Assembly: GCA_900554835.1 (NCBI GenBank)
Contig: USJD01000070.1
Location: 1-16,446 of the forward strand
Length of the DNA stretch: 16,446 bases
From: an uncultured Prevotella sp.
GTDB lineage: Bacteria > Bacteroidota > Bacteroidia > Bacteroidales > Bacteroidaceae
Direction of reading: 5' to 3'
Of the stretch, positions 1-8,029 are shown piece after piece. How positions within the stretch are numbered: position 1 is the first letter of the stretch; every line of letters starts with the position of its first letter. A program made the translations under genes and the position numbers. The notes beneath the pieces were generated by a model. That model made no database searches. It was not told where the DNA came from and saw only the letters and a list, made by a program, of their open reading frames with translations.

Positions 1-96
1 TTTTAGCCCTCCTTTGAATACGTGTACCCTATTTTTTGAAGACTGAGTAGTTACAAGAAAGTTACATAACTATTAAAGATTTTAAAAAAATAAGGT
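1..96. other. AT-rich upstream segment of the restriction operon
   Basis: Non-coding stretch before the methyltransferase. I see no Bacteroidetes promoter with correct spacing: a TTTG at 13-16 and a TA followed by a T run and G at 30-38 are only about 13 nt apart. The promoter may lie further upstream or be weak. No repeat or RNA gene was recognised. Confidence 0.4.
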
Positions 97-1230
97 ATGG
101 AAAAAATTAATAAAAAAGAATTTCATACCTTTACTTTTGTGGATTTATTTGCAGGTATCGGTGGTTTTCATACGGCTATGCATAGTGTGGGAGCTCATTG
201 CGTTTTTGCAAGTGAATGGGATAAATATGCGCGTATATCCTATGAGGCAAATTATAAAGATATAGAGCCAAATCTTTTTAAAAAAGATTCATTGGGAAAT
301 TATAAATATTTTAATGAAGATATAACAAAGGCAAATCCTGCAGATATTCCTGATTTTGATGTTTGTTGTGGTGGATTTCCTTGTCAGCCATTTTCTGTAG
401 CCGGACTCAAAAGAGGTTTCGAAGACACCAGAGGAACCTTGTTTTTCAATATAGCAAATATTGTAAAATACAAAATAGAGCATGGTTGTCCTCCAAAGGT
501 CTTGTTTTTAGAAAATGTAAGAGGTTTGAAGAGTCATGATAAAGGTAATACTTTAAAGGTAATTCTTGCAACCTTGGAAGAGTTAGGCTATGGTGTTTCA
601 TATACAGTACTTAATGCTAAATATTTCGGTGTTCCTCAGAACAGGGAAAGATTATTCATCATTGCATGGTATGAAAAAGCAATCAATGTAGAAATGTTTA
701 AGTTCCCTTATGGTATTGACGCAAATGGTAATACTATATATGACAAATCAAAATTAAAGGAAGGAACTATGCCTACTAGGGTTTCTGATATATTCGAACC
801 TGATGATGCTGTGGCAGACTTTACTATTTCTGATAGAATGTGGGAAGGTCACCAGAGACGTAAGGAACGCAATATGGCAAATGGCAAAGGTTTCGGTTAT
901 CGTAAATTCTTTGGTGATAGTGAATACTGTAGTACGATTTCAGCAAGATATTGGAAAGATGGCAGTGAAATATTAATAGATCAAGCAGATAAAAATCCTC
1001 GTACGCTATCACCTGTAGAAGCAGGAAGATTACAGGGGTATAGGATTATAGGAAATGGATGGAAATATTCTGAATGTGCTGATAATCAGAATTATAATTC
1101 TTCTAATCCAGAATTCCGAATAGTAGTTTCAAAGAAAGAAGCTTATCATCAATTTGGGAATAGTGTAGCTGTGCCTGTGATAAAAAGGTTAGCACAAGAA
1201 ATAGTCAATCAATTATTAAATAAGTCATAG
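97..1230 (+). CDS. DNA (cytosine-5-)-methyltransferase
   Basis: Transfers a methyl group from S-adenosylmethionine to C5 of cytosine in a specific DNA site, acting as the protective half of a restriction-modification system. The C5-MTase motifs are in order: motif I FVDLFAGIGGFH (about residues 14-25, SAM binding), motif IV GGFPCQPFS with catalytic Cys96, motif VI ENV (139-141), motif VIII QNRER (181-185), a target-recognition region at about 200-295, motif IX (LSPVEAGRLQGY) and motif X HQFGNSV (351-357). At 377 residues it looks complete. The ATG at 97 places motif I at the usual short distance from the N terminus. The stop is one base before the ATG of the McrB-like gene, so the two are almost certainly translated from one mRNA. 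The reading frame is AT-rich, like the next two genes. The target sequence cannot be read from the protein. Only one methyltransferase is visible, whereas the characterised LlaJI system has two; another could lie upstream of the window. Confidence 0.96.
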   Translation: MEKINKKEFHTFTFVDLFAGIGGFHTAMHSVGAHCVFASEWDKYARISYEANYKDIEPNLFKKDSLGNYKYFNEDITKANPADIPDFDVCCGGFPCQPFSVAGLKRGFEDTRGTLFFNIANIVKYKIEHGCPPKVLFLENVRGLKSHDKGNTLKVILATLEELGYGVSYTVLNAKYFGVPQNRERLFIIAWYEKAINVEMFKFPYGIDANGNTIYDKSKLKEGTMPTRVSDIFEPDDAVADFTISDRMWEGHQRRKERNMANGKGFGYRKFFGDSEYCSTISARYWKDGSEILIDQADKNPRTLSPVEAGRLQGYRIIGNGWKYSECADNQNYNSSNPEFRIVVSKKEAYHQFGNSVAVPVIKRLAQEIVNQLLNKS

Positions 1231-1231
1231 T

Positions 1232-3310
1232 ATGGACGAATTGTTAGATTTAGGTATACTGAAAACAAGTTTGAGTGAGCTCATTGCTCATTCAAATATA
1301 GATGACTGTGTTTTGCCTAATGAGTTTAAGGCAAAATTTAATGCCTTTGGTGATTATAAGATTGAACACTACAACCTGTATACATTGCAGGTAAGTTCAA
1401 AAAAATCTTTATTGGTAATCCCTAATCAATGGGTTTATATTGCTGCATGCTGTTGCCAGTATTATGTAGAATTGATTAAGTATAAGGACAAGTTAGACGC
1501 TTTGGGCTTTACGTCCGACATGTATGAGGCTTGTCATCCTAGCAAAGATAATAGTAGTATTCCAGAGGACCAGAAAACTAAAGATGCTTGCAAGGAAAAG
1601 GCAGAGCAATTTCTCGAATCCTATGATGGCGCAGATAAAGAGCTTCTGGTAAATTTTTTATGGAATTATGAATCTTGGGGTGGTGGTAAAAACATAAAGC
1701 GTTCAAATGATTTTACTGATTCTCCTGTTCTTAATATTGCAAATACAATTAATGCTTCTAGTAGCTTGATAGGTTCTATTGCTAAGGGGCTGGCAAATCA
1801 AGATTGCCTTAACTTGCTTCTTGAATCGACGGAATGGAAGTCTTTTTCTGTTCCTCAAAAACGTTTTGACCTTAGTGACAAGAAAACTCTCCAGCAAATC
1901 TTCTATGGTGCTCCTGGTACTGGTAAAAGTCATGCAATAAATGAACAGACAACTGGCAAGGATGTAATTCGTACAACGTTCCATCCCGATTCAGATTACT
2001 CTACTTTTGTAGGCGCATACAAGCCTACCACCAAGTCTGTGCCGGTAATGACAGTTATCGGAACTGAAGCAGTTCCGGTTAAAGGCAAGGATGGCAAGGA
2101 AATGACGGAAGATAAAATCGTCTACGAGTTTGTGAGCCAGGCTTTCATGCAGGCTTATGTTGAGGCGTGGAAGAAATATTGTACCGTGCAAGAGGGTGAA
2201 GAGCCTGTGGACGAATTCTTGGTTATTGAAGAGATTAACCGAGGTAACTGCGCTCAGATATTCGGTGATCTCTTCCAGTTACTCGATCGTGGCGATAAGG
2301 GATTCTCTGAATATCCAATCAAGGCTGATTCTGACATGAAGAAACAACTTAAAAAAGAATTTGCAGGGTTGGAAATCAAGAATAGAGTAAGTATTAATGA
2401 TCTCTTTAAAGGAAAGGATATTGTAGCTCAAGTATTGGAGGGCGAAGTTTTATTATTGCCAAATAACCTTTATATTTGGGCAACTATGAACACCAGCGAT
2501 CAAAGCCTCTTTCCTATAGATTCTGCTTTCAAACGCCGTTGGGATTGGTATTATGTGCCAATAAGCAATGCTGAAAAGAACTGGACTATTGAAGTAAATG
2601 GAGCCAAGTACGATTGGTGGAACTTTCTTCAAGCCATCAATGATAGGGTCTATGATGCAACTTATTCGGAAGACAAGAAACTCGGATATTTCTTCTGCAA
2701 GGCTGATGATGGTATTATAAGTTCCAGCAAGTTTGTCAGCAAAGTAATCTTCTATCTTTGGAATGATGTTTTCAAAGATTCTGAATTTGAGGGCAGTGCT
2801 TTCAGAGATGAAAATGGTGAAAAACTTTCGTTTGACAAATTCTATTCTGTAGATAATGGAAAAGTCAAAGTGAATGAGGAAAAAGTTGAATTGTTTCTCA
2901 AAAATTTGGAATTAGAGCCTGTCTCTGAGAATGATGAAGACAACAGTGAAGAGGGATTTGAAACCGAAGGGGACAAGACACTCCCAAGATCTCCAAAGGT
3001 GTTTGCAGTTACATTCCCTGACGGAACTGTCATAAACGAGGCTAATAAGTTTGAAACCTATCATAAGGTGCTTTCAAAAATCGGAATAGAAAAGGTAGAG
3101 AATATTGCGGCAGAAATGAAATATCATCGCCATCATACGCCTCTGGTGACAAAGAGTAAACATGAGGCGATATTGAATGATTCTACCTATAATTATATTC
3201 AAGAGGGCAATTATTATGTTGTTAAAGGTATCAACCAGATTACTATGTATCGCATGTTAATGTTGTTGAACGACCGCTTAAACTTGCAGCTGAAAGTACA
3301 ATACGAATAA
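1232..3310 (+). CDS. McrB-like AAA+ NTPase restriction subunit
   Basis: Probable motor/recognition subunit of a restriction enzyme, comparable to E. coli McrB and LlaJI R1, which hydrolyse GTP and recruit a nuclease partner. The N-terminal 220 residues have no motif I recognise and may help choose the DNA target. The AAA+ core has Walker A GAPGTGKS (226-233, Lys232), a McrB-type Walker B block FLVIEEINRGN (329-339, with Glu333 where many McrB proteins have Asp), and the McrB signature MNTSDQS (419-425) followed by an arginine-rich AFKRRW. Insert and lid segments reach about residue 560. A very acidic linker (about 560-588) then leads to a separate C-terminal domain (about 590-692) opening with VFAVTFPDGTVI. 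The gene starts one base after the methyltransferase stop and is followed after 38 nt by the LlaJI-like nuclease. GTP preference is inferred from family membership. At 692 residues it is longer than E. coli McrB because of the C-terminal domain. Confidence 0.9.
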   Translation: MDELLDLGILKTSLSELIAHSNIDDCVLPNEFKAKFNAFGDYKIEHYNLYTLQVSSKKSLLVIPNQWVYIAACCCQYYVELIKYKDKLDALGFTSDMYEACHPSKDNSSIPEDQKTKDACKEKAEQFLESYDGADKELLVNFLWNYESWGGGKNIKRSNDFTDSPVLNIANTINASSSLIGSIAKGLANQDCLNLLLESTEWKSFSVPQKRFDLSDKKTLQQIFYGAPGTGKSHAINEQTTGKDVIRTTFHPDSDYSTFVGAYKPTTKSVPVMTVIGTEAVPVKGKDGKEMTEDKIVYEFVSQAFMQAYVEAWKKYCTVQEGEEPVDEFLVIEEINRGNCAQIFGDLFQLLDRGDKGFSEYPIKADSDMKKQLKKEFAGLEIKNRVSINDLFKGKDIVAQVLEGEVLLLPNNLYIWATMNTSDQSLFPIDSAFKRRWDWYYVPISNAEKNWTIEVNGAKYDWWNFLQAINDRVYDATYSEDKKLGYFFCKADDGIISSSKFVSKVIFYLWNDVFKDSEFEGSAFRDENGEKLSFDKFYSVDNGKVKVNEEKVELFLKNLELEPVSENDEDNSEEGFETEGDKTLPRSPKVFAVTFPDGTVINEANKFETYHKVLSKIGIEKVENIAAEMKYHRHHTPLVTKSKHEAILNDSTYNYIQEGNYYVVKGINQITMYRMLMLLNDRLNLQLKVQYE

Positions 3311-3348
3311 ACCTTTTATCTGCAAATAAACTTTCAAAAAGTAGAAAA

Positions 3349-5442
3349 ATGAGAATCCTGATAGAAGAATATCAATACAATGTGTCTGAGGTGCATGATG
3401 CCTTGTACGGCATAGATGCAATGGAGAACATTGAGGGCAAAGTGTCAATCCATTATGTAGGGTATTATTATAATGCCCTATTAGGCGACTGTGTATTTAT
3501 TCTTCCTAAAGTGTTGTTGCGTGATGTGGATGGCAAGGAACTTGCTTTTGGCAAGTACCTGCCATGCGAGATTATCAACCCTGAAGGTCAGGAAAAAATG
3601 ACAAAAGAGGAGCGTGATTTTCTATATGGCTTTGCTGTATGGATATACAGAGCTATTGTGGTGTATAAGAACGACAAGAGCAACGACTCTACCATCGTAT
3701 ATCAGAAGATGATCAATCAGGTGGGTGGTAGTAGTAAACGAAAGAGCAACACATTTCTTGATATTCTTCTTTCGCTGATCCAGTTTAATAAGGATAATAA
3801 GAGTTTCTTCTTCTTCGTGTTGAAGAACCTTCATTCTGGTTTGAATAAGATTAACTGGACCCGTACCATCAGTACTACTTCTGCTATTATACAAGATGGG
3901 AATGCTATCTATTTAAGTCCAGTTAACAAGAAACGTAAGATTAACTTTGATGAAGAACTGCTTGTTGTCTTCTTCTCGATTCTCAATTATATAGGCGATA
4001 CATACGGATTTCCTAAAGAGATAAACTGCAATTTTGACCTGATAAAGGGTAAGCGTTTTGAAAAGTACAGAAATGGATATGGAATTATACGCTTGAACCA
4101 AATCAAATATAAGTATTTCTCAGATAAAGCTTTGCAGCTTTGGAAACTCTGCTATGCTTTCTTCGACAAATCTCGCCAGATATATGTTAATACCAGTCAG
4201 AAAGAGTATTTGCTGGTCAAGAGCTTCCATATTGTATTTGAGGCTATTATTGACGCTTTGGTGGGTGACTGTCCATTGCCAGACGGCATGGACAAGAAGC
4301 AGGAAGATGGTAAGATTGTTGACCATCTCTTTACGGCAAAGAGCCTGATAGAAGGCGAATCAAGTAATACCTATTATATAGGTGACAGTAAATATTATAA
4401 GATGGGCAATGAACTTGGCAAAGAGTCCGTCTATAAACAATACACCTATGCGAGAAATGTTATACAGTGGAATCTGGATATTTTCAATGATGGTAAAGTA
4501 CCACCATCGGGTATTAAACTTCGTGATGATGAAACTGAAGGATACAATATTATTCCTAATTTCTTCATTTCGGCAACTATGGACGAAAAATATCGTTATT
4601 CTATTGATGGTATTAAGGAAACTGACAGAAAGAATAATAGGTATATGTCGAAGCAGTTCCAAAACAGGTTGTTTGACCGAGACACCTTGCTGTTGTTTCA
4701 TTACGATGTAAATTTCCTGTTTGTCCTCTCGCTCTATGCGAGGAATAATAAGGATGAGCAGTATCATTGGAAGGAGAATATCAGGTCTAAATTCTGTACG
4801 GAGATTCGAAACTGGCTCCAGCAGGATTTTGATTTCTACGCAATGCGCCCGCTCCCTACTGTAAACGTGAAGGAATATGTGGAAACACATTTCAGGCAAG
4901 TGCTCGGTAAAGTATATACGCCATTTAGCGAAGAAAACATCTTCTCGCTTGCTCTCGACAAAAAAGAAGAAAAAGACAATGAGGCTCTGCTTGCTGAACT
5001 AAGGAAAAGTTTTATAGTAAAGGAGTGCAGTTTGGGTACTGACCCGCATGATGTCTTGCCTGAAGAAAGAGTTTATGAGTATGTAAAGGATGCTATCCCT
5101 CAAAAGGAATTGGTATATAGAGCCGAAAATGTGTTTGTATTAGTTGTCGATAGAGATTCTTACGACGATTATGAGCATAACAGGCTTTCTGTAGAAATCC
5201 CTCTGGACATCAATAACGGTATGTTCAAGATAGATTCTATCGACTATTTTATGTTTATAGTAGAAAATGCATCTGAAGGATATTATCGGGTGGCAAATTC
5301 CAGACTTAAAATAAAGGATGGTAAACTGATCTTAGCCCTGTCGCTAACAGATTATCAGAGCTTCGAGTTTGGTTTCAAGGAGGTTGCTGAGTGCGATACG
5401 AAAACTATCGTTTCTTTGCAGGATCTGATGAATGTAAGATAA
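3349..5442 (+). CDS. LlaJI-family restriction endonuclease (McrC-like partner)
   Basis: Likely DNA-cutting subunit that works with the McrB-like NTPase encoded just upstream. The N-terminal part carries GDCVFILPKV (46-55), a pattern I associate with LlaJI R2/McrC-like nucleases. A PD-(D/E)XK-type active site is suggested by Asp325 (IVDHLF) and the strand GDSKYYK with Asp346 and Lys348. The preceding helix FEAIIDAL could supply the usual acidic residue. The C-terminal third (about 500-697) has no motif I recognise and may contact DNA or the partner. The protein has 697 residues. Its start lies 38 nt after the NTPase stop, in the same AT-rich composition, and a terminator follows the stop, so this is the last gene of the restriction operon. 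Assignment rests on gene order (methyltransferase, McrB-like, this gene) plus the D...DxK motif. A more general McrC-like label would also be fair. Cleavage site unknown. Confidence 0.82.
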   Translation: MRILIEEYQYNVSEVHDALYGIDAMENIEGKVSIHYVGYYYNALLGDCVFILPKVLLRDVDGKELAFGKYLPCEIINPEGQEKMTKEERDFLYGFAVWIYRAIVVYKNDKSNDSTIVYQKMINQVGGSSKRKSNTFLDILLSLIQFNKDNKSFFFFVLKNLHSGLNKINWTRTISTTSAIIQDGNAIYLSPVNKKRKINFDEELLVVFFSILNYIGDTYGFPKEINCNFDLIKGKRFEKYRNGYGIIRLNQIKYKYFSDKALQLWKLCYAFFDKSRQIYVNTSQKEYLLVKSFHIVFEAIIDALVGDCPLPDGMDKKQEDGKIVDHLFTAKSLIEGESSNTYYIGDSKYYKMGNELGKESVYKQYTYARNVIQWNLDIFNDGKVPPSGIKLRDDETEGYNIIPNFFISATMDEKYRYSIDGIKETDRKNNRYMSKQFQNRLFDRDTLLLFHYDVNFLFVLSLYARNNKDEQYHWKENIRSKFCTEIRNWLQQDFDFYAMRPLPTVNVKEYVETHFRQVLGKVYTPFSEENIFSLALDKKEEKDNEALLAELRKSFIVKECSLGTDPHDVLPEERVYEYVKDAIPQKELVYRAENVFVLVVDRDSYDDYEHNRLSVEIPLDINNGMFKIDSIDYFMFIVENASEGYYRVANSRLKIKDGKLILALSLTDYQSFEFGFKEVAECDTKTIVSLQDLMNVR

Positions 5443-5502
5443 GGAAGGTAGGTAATGTTTAATCCTCAAACGGAAGTTCTGTTGCATTTCCTGCAATCCA
5501 TC

Positions 5503-5550
5503 TGTAGAAATCAAGAAATAATACTCTTTCTGCAAGTTTTTGTTTTTTTT
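5503..5550 (+). terminator. Rho-independent terminator of the restriction operon
   Basis: TGTAGAAA (5503-5510) pairs with TTTCTGCA (5527-5534) through an 8-bp stem with one G-U pair and a 16-nt loop, followed after two bases by a long T run (5537-5550, one G inside). It sits about 60 nt past the nuclease stop and just ahead of the vsr promoter, so vsr is probably a separate transcript. Confidence 0.65.
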
Positions 5551-5552
5551 CT

Positions 5553-5584
5553 TTTGGGTTTTGAGAATAAAATAATAATTTTGC
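5553..5584 (+). promoter_or_regulatory. Bacteroidetes-type promoter for vsr
   Basis: A -33 element TTTG (5553-5556) and a perfect -7 element TAATTTTGC (5576-5584) are separated by 19 nt, matching the Bacteroidetes housekeeping consensus. Transcription should begin about 5590, giving a leader of roughly 50 nt before the ATG at 5640. Confidence 0.75.
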
Positions 5585-5639
5585 GGATGAAAAGTTATGA
5601 TGGGATTGAAGAAATCCATTTTAAAAAAGATAGAGTAAA

Positions 5640-6146
5640 ATGTCGGACCGTTTGACCATACAACAGCGTCACAACAACATGGCGGCAATCAAAGGCAAGG
5701 ACACCAAGCCGGAAGTCCTTGTCAGGAAATTCCTGTGGTCGCACGGATTCAGATACAGGCTAAACCATCCACGCTTGCCAGGAAAGCCTGACATCGTGCT
5801 GCGCAAATACCGTACCTGCATCTTCGTGAACGGATGCTTCTGGCACGGACATGAAGGATGCAAATACTACGTTGTGCCGAAATCTAACACCAAGTTCTGG
5901 CAGGATAAGATTCTGCGCAATCAGCAGCGGGATCTTGAGGTAATGCACAAACTGGCTGAAATGGGCTGGCACACGATCGTGGTATGGGAATGCGAACTGA
6001 AACCTGCCGTCAGGGAACAAACCCTGGAATCGCTTGCCTTCACTCTCAACCATATTTTCCTACAAGACCGCAGCATCAGGCTTTATGAACTGCCAGAGGA
6101 AGACTCGGCTATGGCGGCGGAGCCGGAACCGAAGCATCGGGGATAG
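5640..6146 (+). CDS. vsr: Very short patch repair endonuclease Vsr
   Basis: Nicks DNA 5' of a T mispaired with G, the lesion made when 5-methylcytosine deaminates, starting short-patch repair that restores C:G. It is therefore a natural companion of the C5-methyltransferase at the start of the window. Almost the whole family pattern is present: an N-terminal RHNNMAAIKGKDTKPE segment, catalytic Asp51 in LPGKPDIV (the number matches E. coli Vsr Asp51), the zinc-site segment NGCFWHGHEGC (Cys66, His69, His71, Cys74), FWQDKI, and VVWECEL with Cys118 as the further zinc ligand. At 168 residues it is slightly longer than E. coli Vsr; the tail after about 150 is low-complexity and probably not essential. 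It has its own promoter behind a terminator and is clearly more GC-rich than the three restriction genes, which suggests a different origin. It ends 47 nt from the stop of a convergent gene. Confidence 0.95.
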   Translation: MSDRLTIQQRHNNMAAIKGKDTKPEVLVRKFLWSHGFRYRLNHPRLPGKPDIVLRKYRTCIFVNGCFWHGHEGCKYYVVPKSNTKFWQDKILRNQQRDLEVMHKLAEMGWHTIVVWECELKPAVREQTLESLAFTLNHIFLQDRSIRLYELPEEDSAMAAEPEPKHRG

Positions 6147-6157
6147 TCTGCAATAAT

Positions 6158-6192
6158 CTCTTCAGGTGTCATTAAGGGTGGGTGTCATTAAG
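6158..6192. repeat. 35-bp direct repeat, left copy
   Basis: This 35-bp sequence, beginning CTCTTCAGGTGTCATTAAG, occurs again without mismatch at 7876-7910 in the same orientation. It contains two GGTGTCATTAAG units 16 bp apart (6165-6176 and 6181-6192). It begins just after vsr and ends one base before the stop codon of the minus-strand NTPase gene, so the two copies bracket that gene. Confidence 0.92.
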
Positions 6193-6193
6193 C

Positions 6194-7777
6194 TCATTCT
6201 GCCACTTCTTTCCAGCCAAGTAAGCCTTTACCTAAATCATCCAATTCAATGCTCAAGCCTATTACTTTACGTTTATCGCTTTTGAAAGGTTCGAGATAGT
6301 GATGGGTTCTTATCTGCTCAGCGCCAGCCGACTTACCTCCATTCTTGGATAGTTTAAGTTCTATCACATAAATGAATCGAGGAGCCTTTGCCACAATATC
6401 AATCCGACCTGTAGCAAGCATCTTTTCTACTTGCACATTCAGACCTACTGCATTGAAAAGAGTACTGATAATGAGACGATAACGCTCTTCCATATCCATA
6501 CTTGCCAGCTTTTTATTGCTGTAAGGGACATCAGCAATGAGAGCCTTCAGATGCTTCATCGCCTCTGATACATTTCCTTCTCGCATAGTCTTCATCAAGA
6601 GAGTCTGCACGGAAACTGGCCTCGAATTGTTTTGCATCGTCAAAGCAGGGACCACCATTTTGTACAGCGCCCTCTTGACTTCTTCATTCGGAAAACCAAG
6701 CGTATAGACTTCATCTTCATAGCTCTTGATTGTGAGATAGCCAGACTGATAGAGAAACAATTCTGCTCCTCCATCTATCACATCCGACAACTCCAATGTT
6801 TCACGGTCAATATAGCATTCCTCGAAACGTTCCAGATCTATCTCTATATCATCCACAAACTTAGGAAGCAAAGAGGTTGCACCAGATGCAGCCCAATAAT
6901 TTCGCAATTCCCCAGAGTTAAGGGCATAGATGAGGCTGTAAGGATTGTAGATGTCCACCATGTTTCTGAAAGAGAAATGATAACCATCATAATATTCTTT
7001 CAAATGATCATGGGTCTTCTGTATGGACCATCCATTCAATTTCCCCATGCTCGCTATCTCTGGCTGGAAGTTTTTTGCTATCTCCTCTTCTGTAATGCCA
7101 CAGATGGCAGCATATTCTGGCTCGAAACTGATATTGGTAAGATTATTCAAGACTGAAAACAAGGATATCTGAGTGAACTTGGTAATACCTGTAACGAAGA
7201 CAAACTTCTCATACTCATCGTCGGCCTTCAAAATGGCAAATACTTCCCGATAAATGGCGGTACAAGCCTCATGCTGCACCGTCTTCCAGGAATGCTGTAG
7301 TGGCGAGTCGTATTCATCAATAAGAATGGCCACCTGCTGACCGATTTTATTACAAGCAGTTTCTATGATGTTCTTGAATCTCACGGCAAGTGAACTTTCT
7401 TGACGTATTACTATTCCATACTCTGTTTCATAAGTATGGAACGCATCATCCAAATAGCTTCGTACACTTTTCGATTCTGCTCCAGCCTGACTCATATCAA
7501 GTCTGATGACCGGGCGCTTTACCCATTCCTTCTCCAGTTCCATGATCTTCAAGCCCTCAAAGAGTTCCTTTCTGCCCTCCAGATACATCTGTAGAGTATC
7601 GATGAGAACTGACTTGCCAAAGCGACGGGGACGACTGAGATAATTGTACTTATCTCCTCTATTTACCAGATTCCAAATCAAATCTGTCTTATCTACATAC
7701 AGTAATTTTTCGGTTCTGATTTCCTTAAAAGACTGTATGCCTACTGGTAGTCTCCTATTCATATTCATTTCTGCCAT
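6194..7777 (-). CDS. AAA-ATPase-like protein with C-terminal PD-(D/E)XK nuclease-like domain
   Basis: Belongs to the large Bacteroidetes family pairing an AAA-ATPase-like domain (Pfam AAA-ATPase_like) with a PDDEXK_9 domain. The biological role is not established; a nucleic-acid or mobile-element function is often suspected. Numbering from the ATG ending at 7777 (527 residues): LPVGIQSFKEIR near the N terminus, P-loop SRPRRFGKS with Lys55 and Ser56, Walker B VAILIDEYDSP with Asp154 and Glu155, a helical middle part, then GRIDIV (Asp460) and YVIELKLSK (Glu473, Lys475) forming the nuclease-like D...ExK. The frame also opens at 7798, but a good promoter ends at 7802, putting the expected transcription start at about 7795-7799; the ATG at 7777, or those at 7768 and 7762, are therefore more likely starts. 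The gene is flanked by perfect 35-bp direct repeats and is convergent with vsr. Confidence 0.88.
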   Translation of the reverse strand: MAEMNMNRRLPVGIQSFKEIRTEKLLYVDKTDLIWNLVNRGDKYNYLSRPRRFGKSVLIDTLQMYLEGRKELFEGLKIMELEKEWVKRPVIRLDMSQAGAESKSVRSYLDDAFHTYETEYGIVIRQESSLAVRFKNIIETACNKIGQQVAILIDEYDSPLQHSWKTVQHEACTAIYREVFAILKADDEYEKFVFVTGITKFTQISLFSVLNNLTNISFEPEYAAICGITEEEIAKNFQPEIASMGKLNGWSIQKTHDHLKEYYDGYHFSFRNMVDIYNPYSLIYALNSGELRNYWAASGATSLLPKFVDDIEIDLERFEECYIDRETLELSDVIDGGAELFLYQSGYLTIKSYEDEVYTLGFPNEEVKRALYKMVVPALTMQNNSRPVSVQTLLMKTMREGNVSEAMKHLKALIADVPYSNKKLASMDMEERYRLIISTLFNAVGLNVQVEKMLATGRIDIVAKAPRFIYVIELKLSKNGGKSAGAEQIRTHHYLEPFKSDKRKVIGLSIELDDLGKGLLGWKEVAE

Positions 7778-7801
7778 GATCTTGCTCTTATTAGTCATGC
7801 T

Positions 7802-7834
7802 GCAAATTTACACAAAATAAAGGAACCATCCAAA
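7802..7834 (-). promoter_or_regulatory. Promoter of the minus-strand NTPase-nuclease gene
   Basis: Reading the minus strand, -33 TTTG (complement of 7831-7834) and -7 TAAATTTGC (complement of 7802-7810) are separated by exactly 20 nt. This argues that translation starts downstream of 7798. Confidence 0.75.
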
Positions 7835-7875
7835 TATTTTGGGGTTAATTATAGGAGGAGGGAGATATTTGATAC

Positions 7876-7920
7876 CTCTTCAGGTGTCATTAAGGGTGGG
7901 TGTCATTAAGTGTCATTAAG
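7876..7920. repeat. 35-bp direct repeat, right copy, with an extra half unit
   Basis: Bases 7876-7910 are identical to 6158-6192. The GGTGTCATTAAG units lie at 7883-7894 and 7899-7910, and a third, shorter TGTCATTAAG follows directly at 7911-7920. The copy sits in the region between the two divergent NTPase genes, about 100 bp upstream of the minus-strand start. Confidence 0.92.
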
Positions 7921-7945
7921 GTTTTCGGATGATGATTTTTCCTTC

Positions 7946-8029
7946 TTATCATCGAAAAAGTGTATGATTTAACATTTGTTATCGTCGAAAAAGTGTGTTA
8001 TTCTCTTGTTTTTATCCTCGAAAAAATGT
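7946..8029 (+). repeat. Three 18-bp direct repeats on an exact 33-bp period
   Basis: Cores of the form TTATCnTCGAAAAARTGT occur at 7946-7963, 7979-7996 and 8012-8029. The variable base is A, G, C in turn, and the third copy has A for G near its end. Start-to-start distance is 33 bp both times, close to three helical turns. The third copy lies in the spacer between -33 and -7 of the downstream promoter and overlaps the first base of the -7 element, as expected for an operator. Confidence 0.85.

Noticed and set aside
4360..4899. Minus-strand open frame of 179 codons inside the LlaJI-like nuclease gene
   Set aside because: Low-complexity Ile-rich translation and complete overlap with a well supported gene.
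6158..7910. Classical insertion sequence
   Set aside because: The flanking repeats are direct, not inverted, and the enclosed gene is an NTPase with a PD-(D/E)XK-like domain rather than a known transposase. Kept as repeats and a finding only.
7946..8029. Possible CRISPR array
   Set aside because: Only three repeats of 18 bp with 15-bp gaps, the last overlapping a promoter, and no cas genes.
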